DNA of 64,000 nt from Microplitis mediator (lineage: Eukaryota > Arthropoda > Insecta > Hymenoptera > Braconidae). Where the stretch lies: the NCBI RefSeq assembly GCF_029852145.1, contig NC_079971.1:620001-684000 (forward strand). The letters run 5' to 3'. Below, in pieces: positions 45,404 to 58,201 of this stretch. The translations under genes and the position numbers were made by a program. A model generated the notes under the pieces. That model was not told where the DNA came from, ran no database searches, and saw nothing but the letters and a program-made list of their open reading frames with translations. Numbering within the stretch: position 1 is the first letter of the stretch; each line of letters begins with the position of its first letter.

Positions 45404-48400
45404 ATGAAGAAAATTATGACATGGATGACGTGGATTGTTGTAATTATTTGCGTGGGCGGAGGGCTGGGGCAGACAATCGCGAGGTGTCCGAATCAGGCTG
45501 ACATTAGACCGTGCTCGTGTTCGGTTAAAAAAAATGGACTGGATGTCATTTGCGAGAGCACGGACCATCTGCATATAACTTCCGCGCTGACGGCGTTAAA
45601 AACACAGAACGCGGTTATTTTTTATCTTAAATTGAGACACAACAATTTGCCTAAGCTACAAGGGTTCATTTTTCTGGGACTGGTGGTACAGCATCTGGCG
45701 ATTCACAACAGCAGTTTGGCTACGGTTGAAGAATCCTCGCTTAGTTCAATTGGTAAGTTACTTAATTTTGTTTTGGAATTTTTTAAAAAATAGTTGAGAT
45801 GAAATTACTTTTATTTAGAGTTTCTCAGTAAGTTAAGATAAATTGACGTTGTGGGAGGTCTTCATAGAGGAAATTCAATTTCCTACAGCTTTGGTCTCCG
45901 TTAAATATTTTCTAGGATCGATATTTTTAAAGATATAGTCGTTTTAAGTATAAACTCTGATTATATATATTATATACTTTTTTAAAAATTATCAAATTGT
46001 TCAAACGGCTGTAACTTTTGAACTAGTAGTTTCAGGAGAATTTTTACTGAAACTAAAATTGTAGGGAATTAAATTTCCTACAATTTTTGTATCAATAAAA
46101 ATTGTTGTAGGATCAATGTTTGAAAAGATATAGCCGTTTTAAGTATAAACTCTGATTATATATATTATATACTTTTTTAAAAATAATCAAATTGTTCAAA
46201 CGGCTGTAACTTTTGAACTAGTCGTCTTAGGAGAATTTTTACTGAGACTAAAATTGTAGGGAATTAAATTTCCTACAATTTTTGTATCAATAAAAATTGT
46301 TGTAGGATCAATGTTTAAAAAGATATAGCCGTTTTAAGTATAAATTGTAGATTTGGTATTTTTGGAAAAATAATCAAAAGCTTTAATTAGCTGTAACTTT
46401 TTAACGATCGATCGCACAGTAATTTTTGTCATTACCGAAATTGTAGGAAATTAAATTCCCTTTCTAATGACCATAAACAACATGAATCTACCTCATATAT
46501 TTGACAAGTTATAAGTAACCAAATAAAATAGTATAGTTATTATTGTCACAATTGTCAAAACGTACCTAGACCTCATTAACTCAATTTAATTTACAATTTT
46601 CATTTATGTAGAGCCCATTTATATAATAATAATAATAATTATTATTATAGGAAAAGGACTTACTCAACTAGATTTATCACAAAATTCCCTGGCAGCTGTT
46701 CCATCATCAGCGCTGACAAACCTTCACGCCCTCATTATTCTGAATTTAAATAGAAACAAAATTCGTGAGTTGCGTAGTAAATCATTTGCTGGACTGGACA
46801 CTCTGGAAATACTGAGTTTATATGAAAATAAAATAAGCGTAATTGATCCAGATGCATTCAAAGGCCTTGACGAGTAAGATTAAACTAATATATTTATATT
46901 AAAAATTTAAATATTTAAATATGTCGCAAAAATGATTAAAATTGCATTACCGCTTTGGTATGTCGTCAAAAAGTTTCATTTCAAAGGACTAAATATTCTC
47001 GGCACTCGTGTATTTTATTATTTATTACACCGTATATGAGTAACGCAATTTAAAGCTTTCATTACATTGCTCGTGTCTACCTCTATCATTATTATTATTA
47101 TTATTGTTACTGCTACCGGTACTATTTCATTTAAACCAAATATTTTATTTTATTTATTTACAATTTACGAAGTCGGAAATTAAAACGACTGAATCTCGGA
47201 GGAAATCTTCTGACAAACATACCGACCTCTGCACTATCATCCCTGGATGTTTTGAAAAAACTGGAGATGCAGGAAAACAGAATTTCAACTATCAAAGAAG
47301 GAGACTTTGAAGGTATTATATTTTTTAATAAACAACTTGTCATATATTTTTAGACTTTATTTATGTTTATTTGCTTCCCTTTCATGGGTTTATATTGACA
47401 AGAAAAAGGGACAGTCTCTTGTGGAAAGGAATGAAAAATTTATTAAATTATAGAGGACGGAACCCGAGGATAGGAAATTTATTTTTTTTAATTCCTGGAA
47501 TATTTACAGTTAATTTTTTTTTTTTAAATGAGAAAGCGGGAAAAGTTTAATTTCAAAATAAACATTGTACATGCAAGTTATACTTTTAGGTAAATATTTT
47601 ATTTCAGCTTCAGTTTTTTTTTTTTTTTTTTATGCAAATATTTATTATTTTCCGGTTAGCTGAAATTAAATATTCCGCGTTAATATTTTATCGACCCAAG
47701 TTGTGAAACTAAAAAATTATAACTTTACTTCAAACATTTTTTTTTTTTTAATAAATCGGAGCAAAGGAATATACTGACGTCAATAAAAATTCCAATATTT
47801 CTGTTCAGAAAGTGAAATTCTGTACACGGAAAGAAAATCATGGCAGCGGTTCCCATAATTTTGTGAAATTTTTTCCTATACCATCATAGGAATTACGACC
47901 ATAAATTATGGGAGCGGTTCCTATAATTATAGGAATGTTTCCCATAATTATAGGAATAGTTCCTATAATTATAGGAATGGTTCCTATAATTTATAGGAAT
48001 ACTTTCTATAATATTATAGGAACCATTCCCATAATATTATAGGAATGATTCCCATAATGCAATTGGAATGGTTCGTATACCATTATGGGAATCATTCCCA
48101 TAATATTATGGGAATAGTTTCCATACTATTATAGGAACCATTCCTATAATATTATGGGAATGGTTCCCATTTTATCATGAAAAAATTAATTTAAAGAAGT
48201 GTGGTAATTACTTCTACAATACACAGGAATATTATTAAACATAAAAACAAAAATTCAAACATTGAAAAAAAAAATCGTATTTGGCAAAAAAACATTAAAA
48301 TTTTTAACAAGAATTTTTTGTTAGCACAAAACATTCAAGAAAATTCAAATTTTGGGAAATTTCTACACTATTGTGCAAAAAAAAAATTTTATGATATTAT

Positions 48401-51400
48401 AGGGAGGGTTCCCATAACATTATGGGAATAGTTCCCATAATATTATAGGAATAGTTCCTATATCATTATGGGAACCATTTCCATAATGGTATGGGAACTA
48501 TTCTCATACTATTATGGGGATGGTTCCCATAATATATGGGAACCATCCCTATAGTAGTATAGGTACTATTCCCATACCATTATGGGAACTATTCCCATGC
48601 CATTATGGGAACCATTCCCGTAATGGTATGGGAACTATTCTCATACTATTATGGGGATGGTTCCCATAATATATGGGAACCATCCCTATAGTAGTATAGG
48701 TACTATTCCCATACCATTATGGGAACTATTCCCATGCCATTATGGGAACCATTCCCGTAATGGTATGGGAACTATTCTCATACTATTATGGGGATGGTTC
48801 CCATAATATATGGGAACCATCCCTATAGTAGTATAGGTACTATTCCCATACCATTATGGGAACTATTCCCATGCCATTATGGGAACCATTCCCGTAATGG
48901 TATGGGAACTATTCTCATACTATTATGGGGATGGTTCCCATAATATATATGGGAACCATCCCTATTGTAGTATAGGTACTATTCCCATACCATTATGGGA
49001 ACTATTCCCATGCCATTATGGGAACTATTCCCATGCCATTATGGGAACCATTCCCGTAATGGTATGGGAACTATTCTCATACTATTATGGGGATGGTTCC
49101 CATAATATATGGGAACCATCCCTATAGTAGTATAGGTACTATTTCCATACCATTATGGGAACTATTCCCATGCCATTATGGGAACCATTCCCGTAATGGT
49201 ATGGGAACTATTCTCATACTATTATGGGGATGGTTCCCATAATATATGGGAACCATTCCTATAGTAGTATAGGTACTATTCCCATACCATTATGGGAACC
49301 ATTCCCATAATGCATAACAAAACTTCCCATAATTTTCTTTCCGTGTAGGAAAAAAAATATCCTTGTATCCATATCAGAATTTAATGCCCTTATCACTGAT
49401 AAGAAAAATAAACTCCCGATTTTCTGGATACAAAAATTAAAACTGATGCTGCAAAATAAGCAGTTGAGGTAAAATTACCAATAGAAAAAAGTATGGGTCG
49501 TTTTTAGGTAAATCACTCGATGTCAGATAACATTTGACAATTCGTGGTAAAAAAAGACGTAATTTATTAGTGTAGATTACATGTCGCGTGGTCGCGAGAA
49601 ACCATTTCACGGGTTTTAAATCTCGGGTAACATGACCCAACATCACATTCATTCTTGTATGTATAACTTTTTATGCGGACATTATTTTCTAGTTTATAGT
49701 TCATTTTTCCATCCTCATATATATAAAAGATACTTAAAGTATAGTTAAAGCTTTAGCCATTTTACTCTCATGCGAACGTGAATTTTTCAATGAACTTTTA
49801 CTATCTCGGTCACTGATCTCACATAGACGTAGTGCTTTTAAATTAGCTTTCATCAAATTCATAAGATGCACTCAGGTATTGCATATTCATATTTATAACC
49901 ATTATAAGTAGATTAAAGTAAAAAAAAATATGAACAGAACTCGAATAGACAGAATGTAAATGAGAGGATAGAGAATGCGATTAAATGAAACAACTAGGGA
50001 TTTTTTTAAGCGAGTGCAGGATAAACTACTCCTACAAAAAGCTCTATAAAACATCCCTGCTCTGTGTTATCTCACATTTTTTGTTTTTATCTTTCATTCG
50101 CTTTTACGGCCACAATAGAGCTATGAATTTTTATGGGATACTTAAAATTATTGCGGCTGAAAAATAGTTTTATTGTTACTTAACCCGAATAATTATCAAT
50201 TTAAGCGGTTTCTTGAGTGTAAACTGTAACGATGTAACGGGCCTTTATTTTAACGCTTGATTAAAATTGTTTTTTAACGCAGGATTAAAAAGTTTGGACT
50301 CGCTGGTATTGGCGCATAATCAAATTCGCCAAGTACCGGCTAGAGTATTTTCACACTTGACGCAATTAAACTCTTTGGAACTCGAAGGCAATAGAATTAC
50401 TCATGTTGATCCCGATGCTTTTATCGGATTAGAGGGTAAATAAATTTTAAATACTCCATTTTAATCGATTATCATATTTTTCCATAAGTTGAGATATATA
50501 GATATTGTAGGTGATGTTTGAAAAGGAAATTTAATTTCTTACAATTACGGTGTCATTGAAAATTTTTGTAAAACAAATATTTTTGAAGATATGGCCATAA
50601 TAAGTGTAAATTACGAATTTTATATTTTTGGAAAAATAATCAAAACGTTTAAGCGGCTGTAACTTTTAAGGAATTGATTTTCGAAAAATTTTTGTAAGAA
50701 CTAAAGTTTTAAGAAATTTAATTTTCTACAATTTCAATTTCATTGAAAATTTTTGTAAAATCAATATTTTAGAAGATATGGTTATAATAAGTGTAAATTA
50801 TGAATTTTATATTTTTGGAAAAATAATCAAAACGTTTAAGCGGCTGTAACTTTTAAGGAATTGATTTTCGAAAAATTTTTGTAAGAACTAAAGTTTTAAG
50901 AAATTTAATTTTCTACAATTTCAATTTCATTGAAAATTTTTGTAAAATCAATATTTTAGAAGATATGGTTATAATAAGTGTAAATTATGAATTTTATATT
51001 TTTGGAAAAATAATCGAAACGTTTAAGCGGCTGTAACTTTTAAGGAATTGATTTTAAAAAATTTTTTGTAAGAACTAAAGTTTTAAGAAATTTAATTTTC
51101 TATAATTTCGGTATCATTAAAAATTTTTGTAAAATCAATATTTTAGAAGATATGGTTATTTTAAGTGTAAAATAAAGTTTAGATTTTTGAAAAAATAATT
51201 AAAACCTTTAATCGACTGTAACTTTTAAAAAATTGGTTTGAGAAAAATTTTAATGAGTACTAAAGTTTTAAGAAATTAAATTTCCTTTTTGGTAATCACC
51301 TATGGCGTCTACTTATCTCATTTATTTTTAAGAGTTAAAATAAAAAAATTTTTTATCACAGAAAATCTTCAATATCTGAGACTGGGAGAAAATAATCTGC

Positions 51401-52332
51401 ACGTAATACCGAGCGATGCACTTCGACGTCTTCACCGTCTCCGGCACCTGGATCTTAGATCTAATAACATAACATATCTTCCGGAGGACGCGTTTGCAGG
51501 ATACGGCGATTCCATATCCTTTCTCAATCTTCAGAAAAATTTGTGATTATCTCAAAAGACATTTTCCTGCTCTCCTTCCAATCCAATTATTACTTTTTTC
51601 CAACTAAAATAATTATTTTTATAGAATTAAAATTTTACCGCCCACGATATTCGACAATTTGAATTCGCTCCAGTCACTAAATTTGGGAAATAACAAACTC
51701 ACTCACATTCCCGAAGAAATAACCGAAGGAATGATCGATACTCTAGTTATGATCGACATAACAGGTAAATTAATTTTTGTAAAACCGCACAGAAAAAAAA
51801 GTTATCTTGAGTCAAGAAAATATTTTTGGAGACAAACGTTTTTGGGAACCAAGTCACGATTTTCTTGAGCCAAGAAAATTTGTCTTGGTTAAAAAAAATT
51901 CGTCTTGGTCGGAGATTTCTACTTTATCTGAGAAAATTTAAGTCTCCAAAAAAATTTTCTTGAATCAAGAATATTTACCTTCAGTCAAGAATTTTTTTTT
52001 TCCGTGCGCGAAACCGCGAATTTTTAATAAAAATTTTTAAAAAAATTACAGATAATCCTTTAATTTGTACATGTGACCTCCAATGGTTTCCCTACTGGTT
52101 AAAAAATTTAAAAGGTCAAGACGACGACACAATGTCGAAAAAACGTACAGTCTGCATGATGTTAAATGAAAGACGTGAGTACGTGCTCCAGAATTTACCT
52201 CTCGAGAAAATGGGTTGCGTTAGTAAAACTGGTAAAATATCATCATCTTCAAATGTTATTGCGTTTCACCATCTCTACATAGTCCCGGTACTCCATTTTG
52301 TTAACGTTATAACCTCAAAATTGTTTCAGTAA
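45404..52332 (+). CDS. Secreted or GPI-anchored leucine-rich repeat protein, 488 aa
   Basis: Seven exons: 45404-45752, 46651-46873, 47173-47312, 50283-50435, 51362-51542, 51625-51764 and 52052-52332 (1467 bp). Residues 1-24 are a signal peptide (WIVVIICVGGGLG). An LRRNT follows (CPNQADIRPCSCS...C). About twelve LRRs span residues 75-395, for example LTQLDLSQNSLAAVP, LKSLDSLVLAHNQIRQVPAR and LQYLRLGENNLHVIPSDALR. LRRCT starts NPLICTCDLQWFPYWL and closes with two Cys. The tail SSSNVIAFHHLYIVPVLHFV is hydrophobic without a cytoplasmic domain, suggesting a GPI signal. Exons break mostly inside the LRRs at similar points. Exact family unknown; likely an extracellular adhesion or signalling protein. 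The exon 3 acceptor (TTTACGAAG) is weak. Confidence 0.85.
45860..46500. repeat. Satellite array, ~190-bp period, in LRR gene intron 1
   Basis: GTTTTAAGTATAAACTCTGA recurs at about 45940 and 46130, with GGCTGTAACTTTTGAACTAG and TTGTAGGGAATTAAATTTCC in each unit; a third, diverged unit follows. Confidence 0.85.
47825..49345. mobile_element. CACGG-terminus element with CCCATAAT/ATTATGGG array, TA duplication
   Basis: CACGGAAAGAAAAT and ATTTTCTTTCCGTG are exact inverted ends flanked by TA (47823-47824 and 49346-49347). The interior is almost entirely GGGAAC-ATTCCCATAAT palindromes interrupted by a unique stretch at 48180-48390. From about 48480 a ~137-bp higher-order unit repeats about five times (ATTCCCGTAATGG at 48613, 48751, 48888, 49050, 49187), one unit with an extra ~25 bp. 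1521 bp, in intron 3. Confidence 0.9.
50490..51300. repeat. Satellite array, ~184-bp period, about four units, in LRR gene intron 4
   Basis: GAAGATATGGTTATAATAAG recurs at about 50774 and 50958; each unit has AAGCGGCTGTAACTTTTAAG and AAATTTAATTTTCTACAATT. Related to the 45860 array but a distinct subfamily. Confidence 0.88.
51787..52006. mobile_element. CACAG/CCGTG-terminus element with CTTGAGTCAAG motif, CG duplication
   Basis: CACAGAAAAAAAAGTTATC and ATTTTTTTTTTCCGTG form imperfect inverted ends, flanked by CG (51785-51786 and 52007-52008). The interior repeats CTTGAGTCAAGAAAAT and TCTTGG-type motifs. 220 bp in the last intron of the LRR gene, extending close to the acceptor. Confidence 0.75.
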
Positions 52333-52699
52333 CATCACTAAATAAATATATTTAGTAATAACAATAGCTCTGCAACAACAATTACAGTTGCAATTACTAT
52401 TTCAACAAATACTTTAGTATGTTATTGAATTATTTCTTAACAAAAACAAATATTCCACTTAACTTGTGTTTATTTATCATTATTACACATTCATGAATTT
52501 TTCATTTCTCACGATACTTTCACCTCTATGTAAAGAAAGCAATTATACTAGACAATGAGAAACTAACGTGAAAAATTATACCATTTTAAATATATAATGA
52601 TTACAATTAAATTTACTCGGACAATCTGCAACTAATTATTAAAATTTTAAGAAAAATTAGAAAAAAAAAAAAATACAAAGTCTTATACATATCAAATGG
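52333..52699. other. LRR gene 3' region
   Basis: AT-rich 3'UTR and spacer with AATAAATA near 52340. Confidence 0.4.
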
Positions 52700-53150
52700 T
52701 TGCCAACTATTTTTAAAAAATATTTTTTCTTTTAATAAAATTGTCAAATTCCTACATATCAATTTTTCAAAAAAAAATTTTATTTTGAGTTTCGATATTT
52801 TTGGAGGCTGCTCTAAAGACAAAAATAAGGGGTAAAATGGGCTGTCAAAAATTAAAAAAAAAATATTTTTCTTTTAATAAAATTGTTAAATTCCTTCATA
52901 TCAATTTTTCAAAAAAAAATTTTTATTTTGAGTTTCGATATTTTTGGAGGCTGCTCTAAAGACAAAAATAAGGGGTAAAATGGGCTGTCAAAAATTTAAA
53001 AAAATATTTTTTCTTTTAATAAAATTGTCAAATTCCTACATATCAATTTTTCAAAAAAAAATTTTTATTTTGGGTTTCGATATTTTTGGAGGCTGCGCTA
53101 AAAATAAAAATAAGGGGTAAAATTGGCTGTCAAAAATTTAAAAAAATATA
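52700..53150. repeat. 143-bp tandem repeat, three units
   Basis: TTCGATATTTTTGGAGGCTG starts at about 52791, 52933 and 53076. Each unit also has GGGGTAAAATGGGCTGTC and CTTTTAATAAAATTGT. Confidence 0.88.
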
Positions 53151-56084
53151 AAATCAGTCCAGTAAAAAATTTAAATAAAATACACGGACGCGAAAAAAGT
53201 TCGGGGTAAAATGGGCCACCAAAAATAAAATTAAAAATCAAAAAAATTTTATAACTGTCCATTTTCCCCTGACTTTTTTTCAGTAATTTACATTAAAGAA
53301 AAATAATTAGTAGAAAATACTCGGCCCATTTTGCCCCTTTGAGTCTTGTAAGCGCACGCGCGGTGGCATTAAAAAGTTAGCGGTCTCCTCAATAAATAAA
53401 AAGTAAAATTACGCAATTATTTATAAATTAACTATAAGTTTAAATAAATAACTAAATATATAGAGTACTGGATATGTAGCAATGACATAATTACGCGTGA
53501 GTTGTAACATTTGTACTCCCAATAATTTATATCAACAGGAAACGAACACTTGCAGCGGGATTTTATTTGCGTAGGTATTAATTTTTAGAATAAACACGAG
53601 TCCGATATATTTATATAAGTACTTTGTACTTATATACATATATATATTTATTGATTTATATGAATAATTAAAAATTTATAAATAAATTAAATATAAATTT
53701 GGATAGCACGCTTTGCACTTTAGAATTAAATGAAAGTCACAGCCCTCTTTAATAAACGAGGACGATTATACATATCATTAAATGTTTTCCAGTACGTTAT
53801 ATATATAAATATAAATATATTGTTATTGTAGTGTGATAAATATAGTTATGATAGTTACCTTGACCATAAAAATCATAAACATATCTCCTGGTACTGGGAA
53901 CCGTGAAAAATTTATCTGTTTTATCTACGCCGTAATATATAGTATAGTATATATTATAATATATAATAAAGCATATAAATAATGTATATTTTTTTTCATC
54001 CCAGAAGTGGGTGAAAACTTTATTTTATTTTTCCAACGATGGGTCGCGTAGAAAAGGGCGAGATTGAGAAAATAAATTTCTAACGGCCGCCGAGACTAAA
54101 CTACTGGTTTTACAAAAAAAATTTTCAGGAATAATTTGTAGGAAATTTAATGATTAACAAAAAAAGTTTACAGTAAAATTACCCTAGGATTATTAGTTTA
54201 TAAGTTATGGCTGCTGAAAGTTTTGTTGTATTCAAAGTTGAATAAAATTGTGTCGGGCTTATGAACGCTTGTCACGAGTAAACTATTGATTTTCCGAAAA
54301 AAACTTGTGGATATATTTTTTAGCAAATTGAATTTCCTACAAAAAAGGTCCTTTGAAAAATAATCATACGACAGGTATTTCAAAAGTTACAGCCCTTGTA
54401 ATTTGCCCTTGTAATTCGTTTTCTCAAACGAATGACGTAACAAAGCAGCTTTAAATTTTTACTCGGGTTTAGTTTAAAAAAAAAAATATATATTTTTTGT
54501 AAATACGCCAACTGCGATTTCAAGCTGGCCCTATTTATTCTTGAAACGCACGCGGCATATTATCTAACCCACAATCCCATAAAAAATAAACTAGTTCCAT
54601 AAGTGAGTTTCAAATCTATAACGAGTTACATTTAAATATTAATAAAAAATATATATATATGATAAAATATAATATGGAAAATAGTTATGGGTAAGGATAA
54701 GAACCATGTCATGACATATCGAATCGCCGTAGGCGGACCCGAGTTACGCCGGATAAATATTTAATTAATTTATAATTATTAAATAAGCGTATTTTTGTAC
54801 AGTCTTACAATTATTAAAAAAAAAAAAAAAAAAGTGTTTAATAAATTATAAATATAAATTTAAAATGCCCAAGTGTGCATTTATGGCTGCATACTTACGT
54901 TTAAATAAAAAAAATTATTTACCTTTAGTTTGAGATAGAACGTCCCTCTCCCCAATTAAATAAATATAAATAAATAATATAAGTACCAGATATATAATAG
55001 GAAGTGAAATTATAAATTAACGCTTGTTGCGCACGTGAATTGTATCTGCGTGATCGTATTTGAATAAAAAATAATTTAACGAATAAATTTAAAAAAAATT
55101 CTTAAATATATAAAATTTATCTATTTTATCTTACTCTTGTTCTTTACGTGAATTAATCAATTATTAGATTTTAAATTGATAGTAATTACTCTATGGCGGT
55201 AATGATAATTACTGTGATGATTACTGATCACTGATTACTTGGGTAATTGATATTTACAGTAATGATGGTTAATTAAAAAAATTAAACAAGTTCGCGATCG
55301 CCCAAATTCACCAGAATAAATATTTGTATGTAATTGTTTCTTATAAATTAAAATTGTCTATCTGTACTTCCAAGTGAATAAAATATATGCAATAATTATT
55401 ATTGTTATTTCATTGGCATTGATAATTTATTGATTTTACTTTATAAAAAAAATATACTTTTGTTTTATCGGACTGCAGATGCTCTAGTCTGTCAGAGTCA
55501 TGCGTACAGTGAGGTAATTTGTGTTAATTGAGATAATTAATTATAATTAGCTGATAATTTGACGTTATGGGGTGAGGAAAAGGGATTTAATTTGCTGCAT
55601 GTTTGATGAGAATATAAAATAGTGTAGGAATTAACGTCAGAGTTATGATTTACGTGATTTTATTTTTGGAGTCATTTTATTTGAGATGTAACTCATTAAA
55701 TATTGATGTTATGAAATTTTTTAATCAGATCAAAATTGAAGGAAATTTAATTTCCTATAATTTTAGTATCAATAAAAAATTTTGTGGGGTCGATATTTCA
55801 AAAGTTACAGCTGTTTTTACTGTGAATGCAGTTGTGGTAATTTTTTGAAAAATAGGAAAACTTTTTAAACGGCTGTAACTTTTGAATTACTGATCTGAGA
55901 ATATTTTGCAATGAGTCAAAAATTGTAGGAAATTCAATTTCCTTTCCAATGATCCCCTATGACGTCTATTTATCTCAAATAACCACGAAATCATATATAT
56001 CTGAAAAAAAAAGAATCTGATTGATTTAAAAATAATAAGAAGTGAAATTGAAGGGTCGAAGAATTTAAAGCAATTGGTTTTGGA
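53151..56084. other. Spacer between LRR genes; diverged satellite units
   Basis: AT-rich with many TATATA runs. Single diverged units of the TTGTAGGAAATT satellite occur at about 54060-54430 and 55560-55985, the second with ACGGCTGTAACTTTTGAATT. No gene seen. Confidence 0.45.
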
Positions 56085-58029
56085 ATGACTGGCTTGGTAA
56101 TTGGACTGTTACTGTTATTTTTTTGGAGCCACGACCGCACAGGAACTCGACCACGAGATGAGGACACTTGTTGCAAAGAAGTGCAAGTTCAAGAAAAAAC
56201 CGGTGTTACCACAACATTGATCCCGTATCCCGCAAAAAGTCTTATTGCAAGATCTGAAATGTCTTCCGAGAGTTATTGCGTCATTACTTCATGTAAAACT
56301 ATTACTTTCAGTTCAATTTTTTGGTCCGATTCTGGACAAATCGGTTCTTGCTTATCCGTCTTTCAGGTATTTTTTTCCTTTATTTACGTCATCCATTAAA
56401 TAAAACAAAAGTCGTCTCACTTGCATTTAATTCGTACGCTCTAATAAATTTTTCTTCTTCAAGGACCGATGCCCAAGCCCGAGTCCCGGATCCAGAAGAT
56501 CAATTGACTTGGTGTTCAAAAGCGCCCGATTTCCCTCAAATAAATTGACCAAATCCTGGATAAATTTAAGCCCCTCCGTAAATCTAGCCGTCGAGTCAAT
56601 TAGATTCGAAGACTGTCAGCTGGATAAAATCGAGCCTGAAGCTTTTCTCTCCGACTTGTTTATAACAACCAGAAATTTGCAACTAGTGAATACCAAACTC
56701 TCCGTTCTCAATAAATCCGTCTTCAAAGAACTTTCGAATTTGCGTAATTTCGCTGTACAAAACAACATAATTAACGCCGCCGAACGGCATTTGCTATCGA
56801 ATGTCGCTGAAACCCTCGAGACAATTGAATTGGATCGATCTATTGATAATCTAGCCGTTCTTCTCAACATTACCAGCTCTAGGATCAGTCCCAGTCCCAG
56901 ACCCGATTCTAATTCCAGCCGCAGCCTCATCCTCGGTAATGAACCAACAAAAGAAAGACAATTATCAAACGTCCAATTAGTCTCATTACAAGGCAACAAT
57001 ATTCCCATCCTCTCTAAAGAAATCTTTTCAAGTTTCCCTAATCTCAAATCTCTCTACTTGGATTCCTCAAAAATTACCCACATAAATTTTGACACTTTCG
57101 ATGCCTGCAAAAGTCTCAAGCAAATTTTTTTAACCAACAATTTATTGTCCACACTTCCGGATAATATTTTTACTAAATTACTGACCGCCAATCCGGATTT
57201 CAAAGTCACCATGACAAATAATCCATGGCAATGCGACTGTAAATTTATTTGGATACAAAAATTTCTTATGAAGGCTCCAAATTTGGTTACCGAGATGCCA
57301 AAATGTTTAGGTCCTGATAGAAATAGAAATTTGTCGTTTTTGGATGCTGATTTCTGTGGCAATTCTTCTACTGACACCACGGAAATAATAAATAGTAATA
57401 ATAGTTTAATTAAAATAATTTGTAATAATTCGTTGGATTTAATAGAAATAAATTTAAGTAAAACGAAATTAGAGGCAATGGGAGCAGAGGAAGGAAACAT
57501 TAGCTCTGGTGGATTTAATTGCGTTTGTAAAAGTATATTAATTAAAAACAATAATAATAATGATGATGATGGGTGCAAAAAAAATTTGTGGCTGTCGAAT
57601 GAAGACAAAGCAATTGTATTGTCTCTGTACACAATAGTGAGCGTTTTGTTCGGTCTCGGATGCGCGGGCGGTTGTTTTTTTATTGTCAGAAACAATCCAA
57701 GCTTATTGCGAGGCAGCAGCAGAGTGGTAATGGTTAAACACGGGGGCGTGGAGGCCATGGTTTTGCCGCGGGGCGTCAGGGTGGGTAATTTGGCCACCGG
57801 AAGTGGCGAACCGGTGAAATTTGAGATGAGAGACAACTGCGAAATTGATTATTTGACGCCGATAGGTATTGCTGCTAATGAGTATGAATCGATACGAGAT
57901 GCCGGGGGGGCTAGAGAAGAAAGTGGGATTGATAATTGCCCGCCGCCATTGCCGCCACATCCGTTACATGGTGTGAGAACTGTTTCTTTGTTGATGGCTG
58001 AGAGCGAGAGTTCATTGTCGGGTTTTTGA
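56085..58029 (+). CDS. Leucine-rich repeat transmembrane protein, 615 aa
   Basis: Two exons, 56085-56366 and 56464-58029, joined in phase 0 (VFQ|DRC). The start MTGLVIGLLLLFFWSHD is a signal peptide. A Cys-containing N-terminal region precedes irregular LRRs (about residues 130-340; VQLVSLQGNNIPILSKEIF, LKSLYLDSSKITHINFDTF, LKQIFLTNNLLSTLPDNIF). LRRCT is NPWQCDCKFIWIQKFL (Cys351 and Cys353) with CLGPD and DFC. A second Cys-bearing block follows, then one span at about 478-502 (IVLSLYTIVSVLFGLGCAGG). The ~113-aa cytoplasmic tail has NEYESI and PPPLPPHP motifs that could bind signalling adaptors. I do not recognise the family. It lies in tandem with the LRR gene at 45404 but differs in anchor and exon pattern. 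Confidence 0.82.
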
Positions 58030-58201
58030 AATACAAATTTAATATGTATTGAAAATTATTAATAAATTTATTTATTTGCATAAGATGTCATTTTTTTTCA
58101 TTTTTGAAATTTTTCTTTAAAAAGCGGGAAAAAATTTTTTGTCCCAAAAAATCCTTTTTTTTTTTTTTAATTAAAGCTCAAATTATTGTTACCCGTTAAT
58201 T

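Noticed and set aside
48480..49320. CRISPR-like or VNTR coding repeat
   Set aside because: Repeats are contiguous palindromes without unique spacers, in a eukaryotic intron; the ORF at 48879 is a product of the repeat.
57054..57836. 260-codon antisense ORF
   Set aside because: Lies opposite the LRR exon; frame is open because of codon bias on the coding strand.
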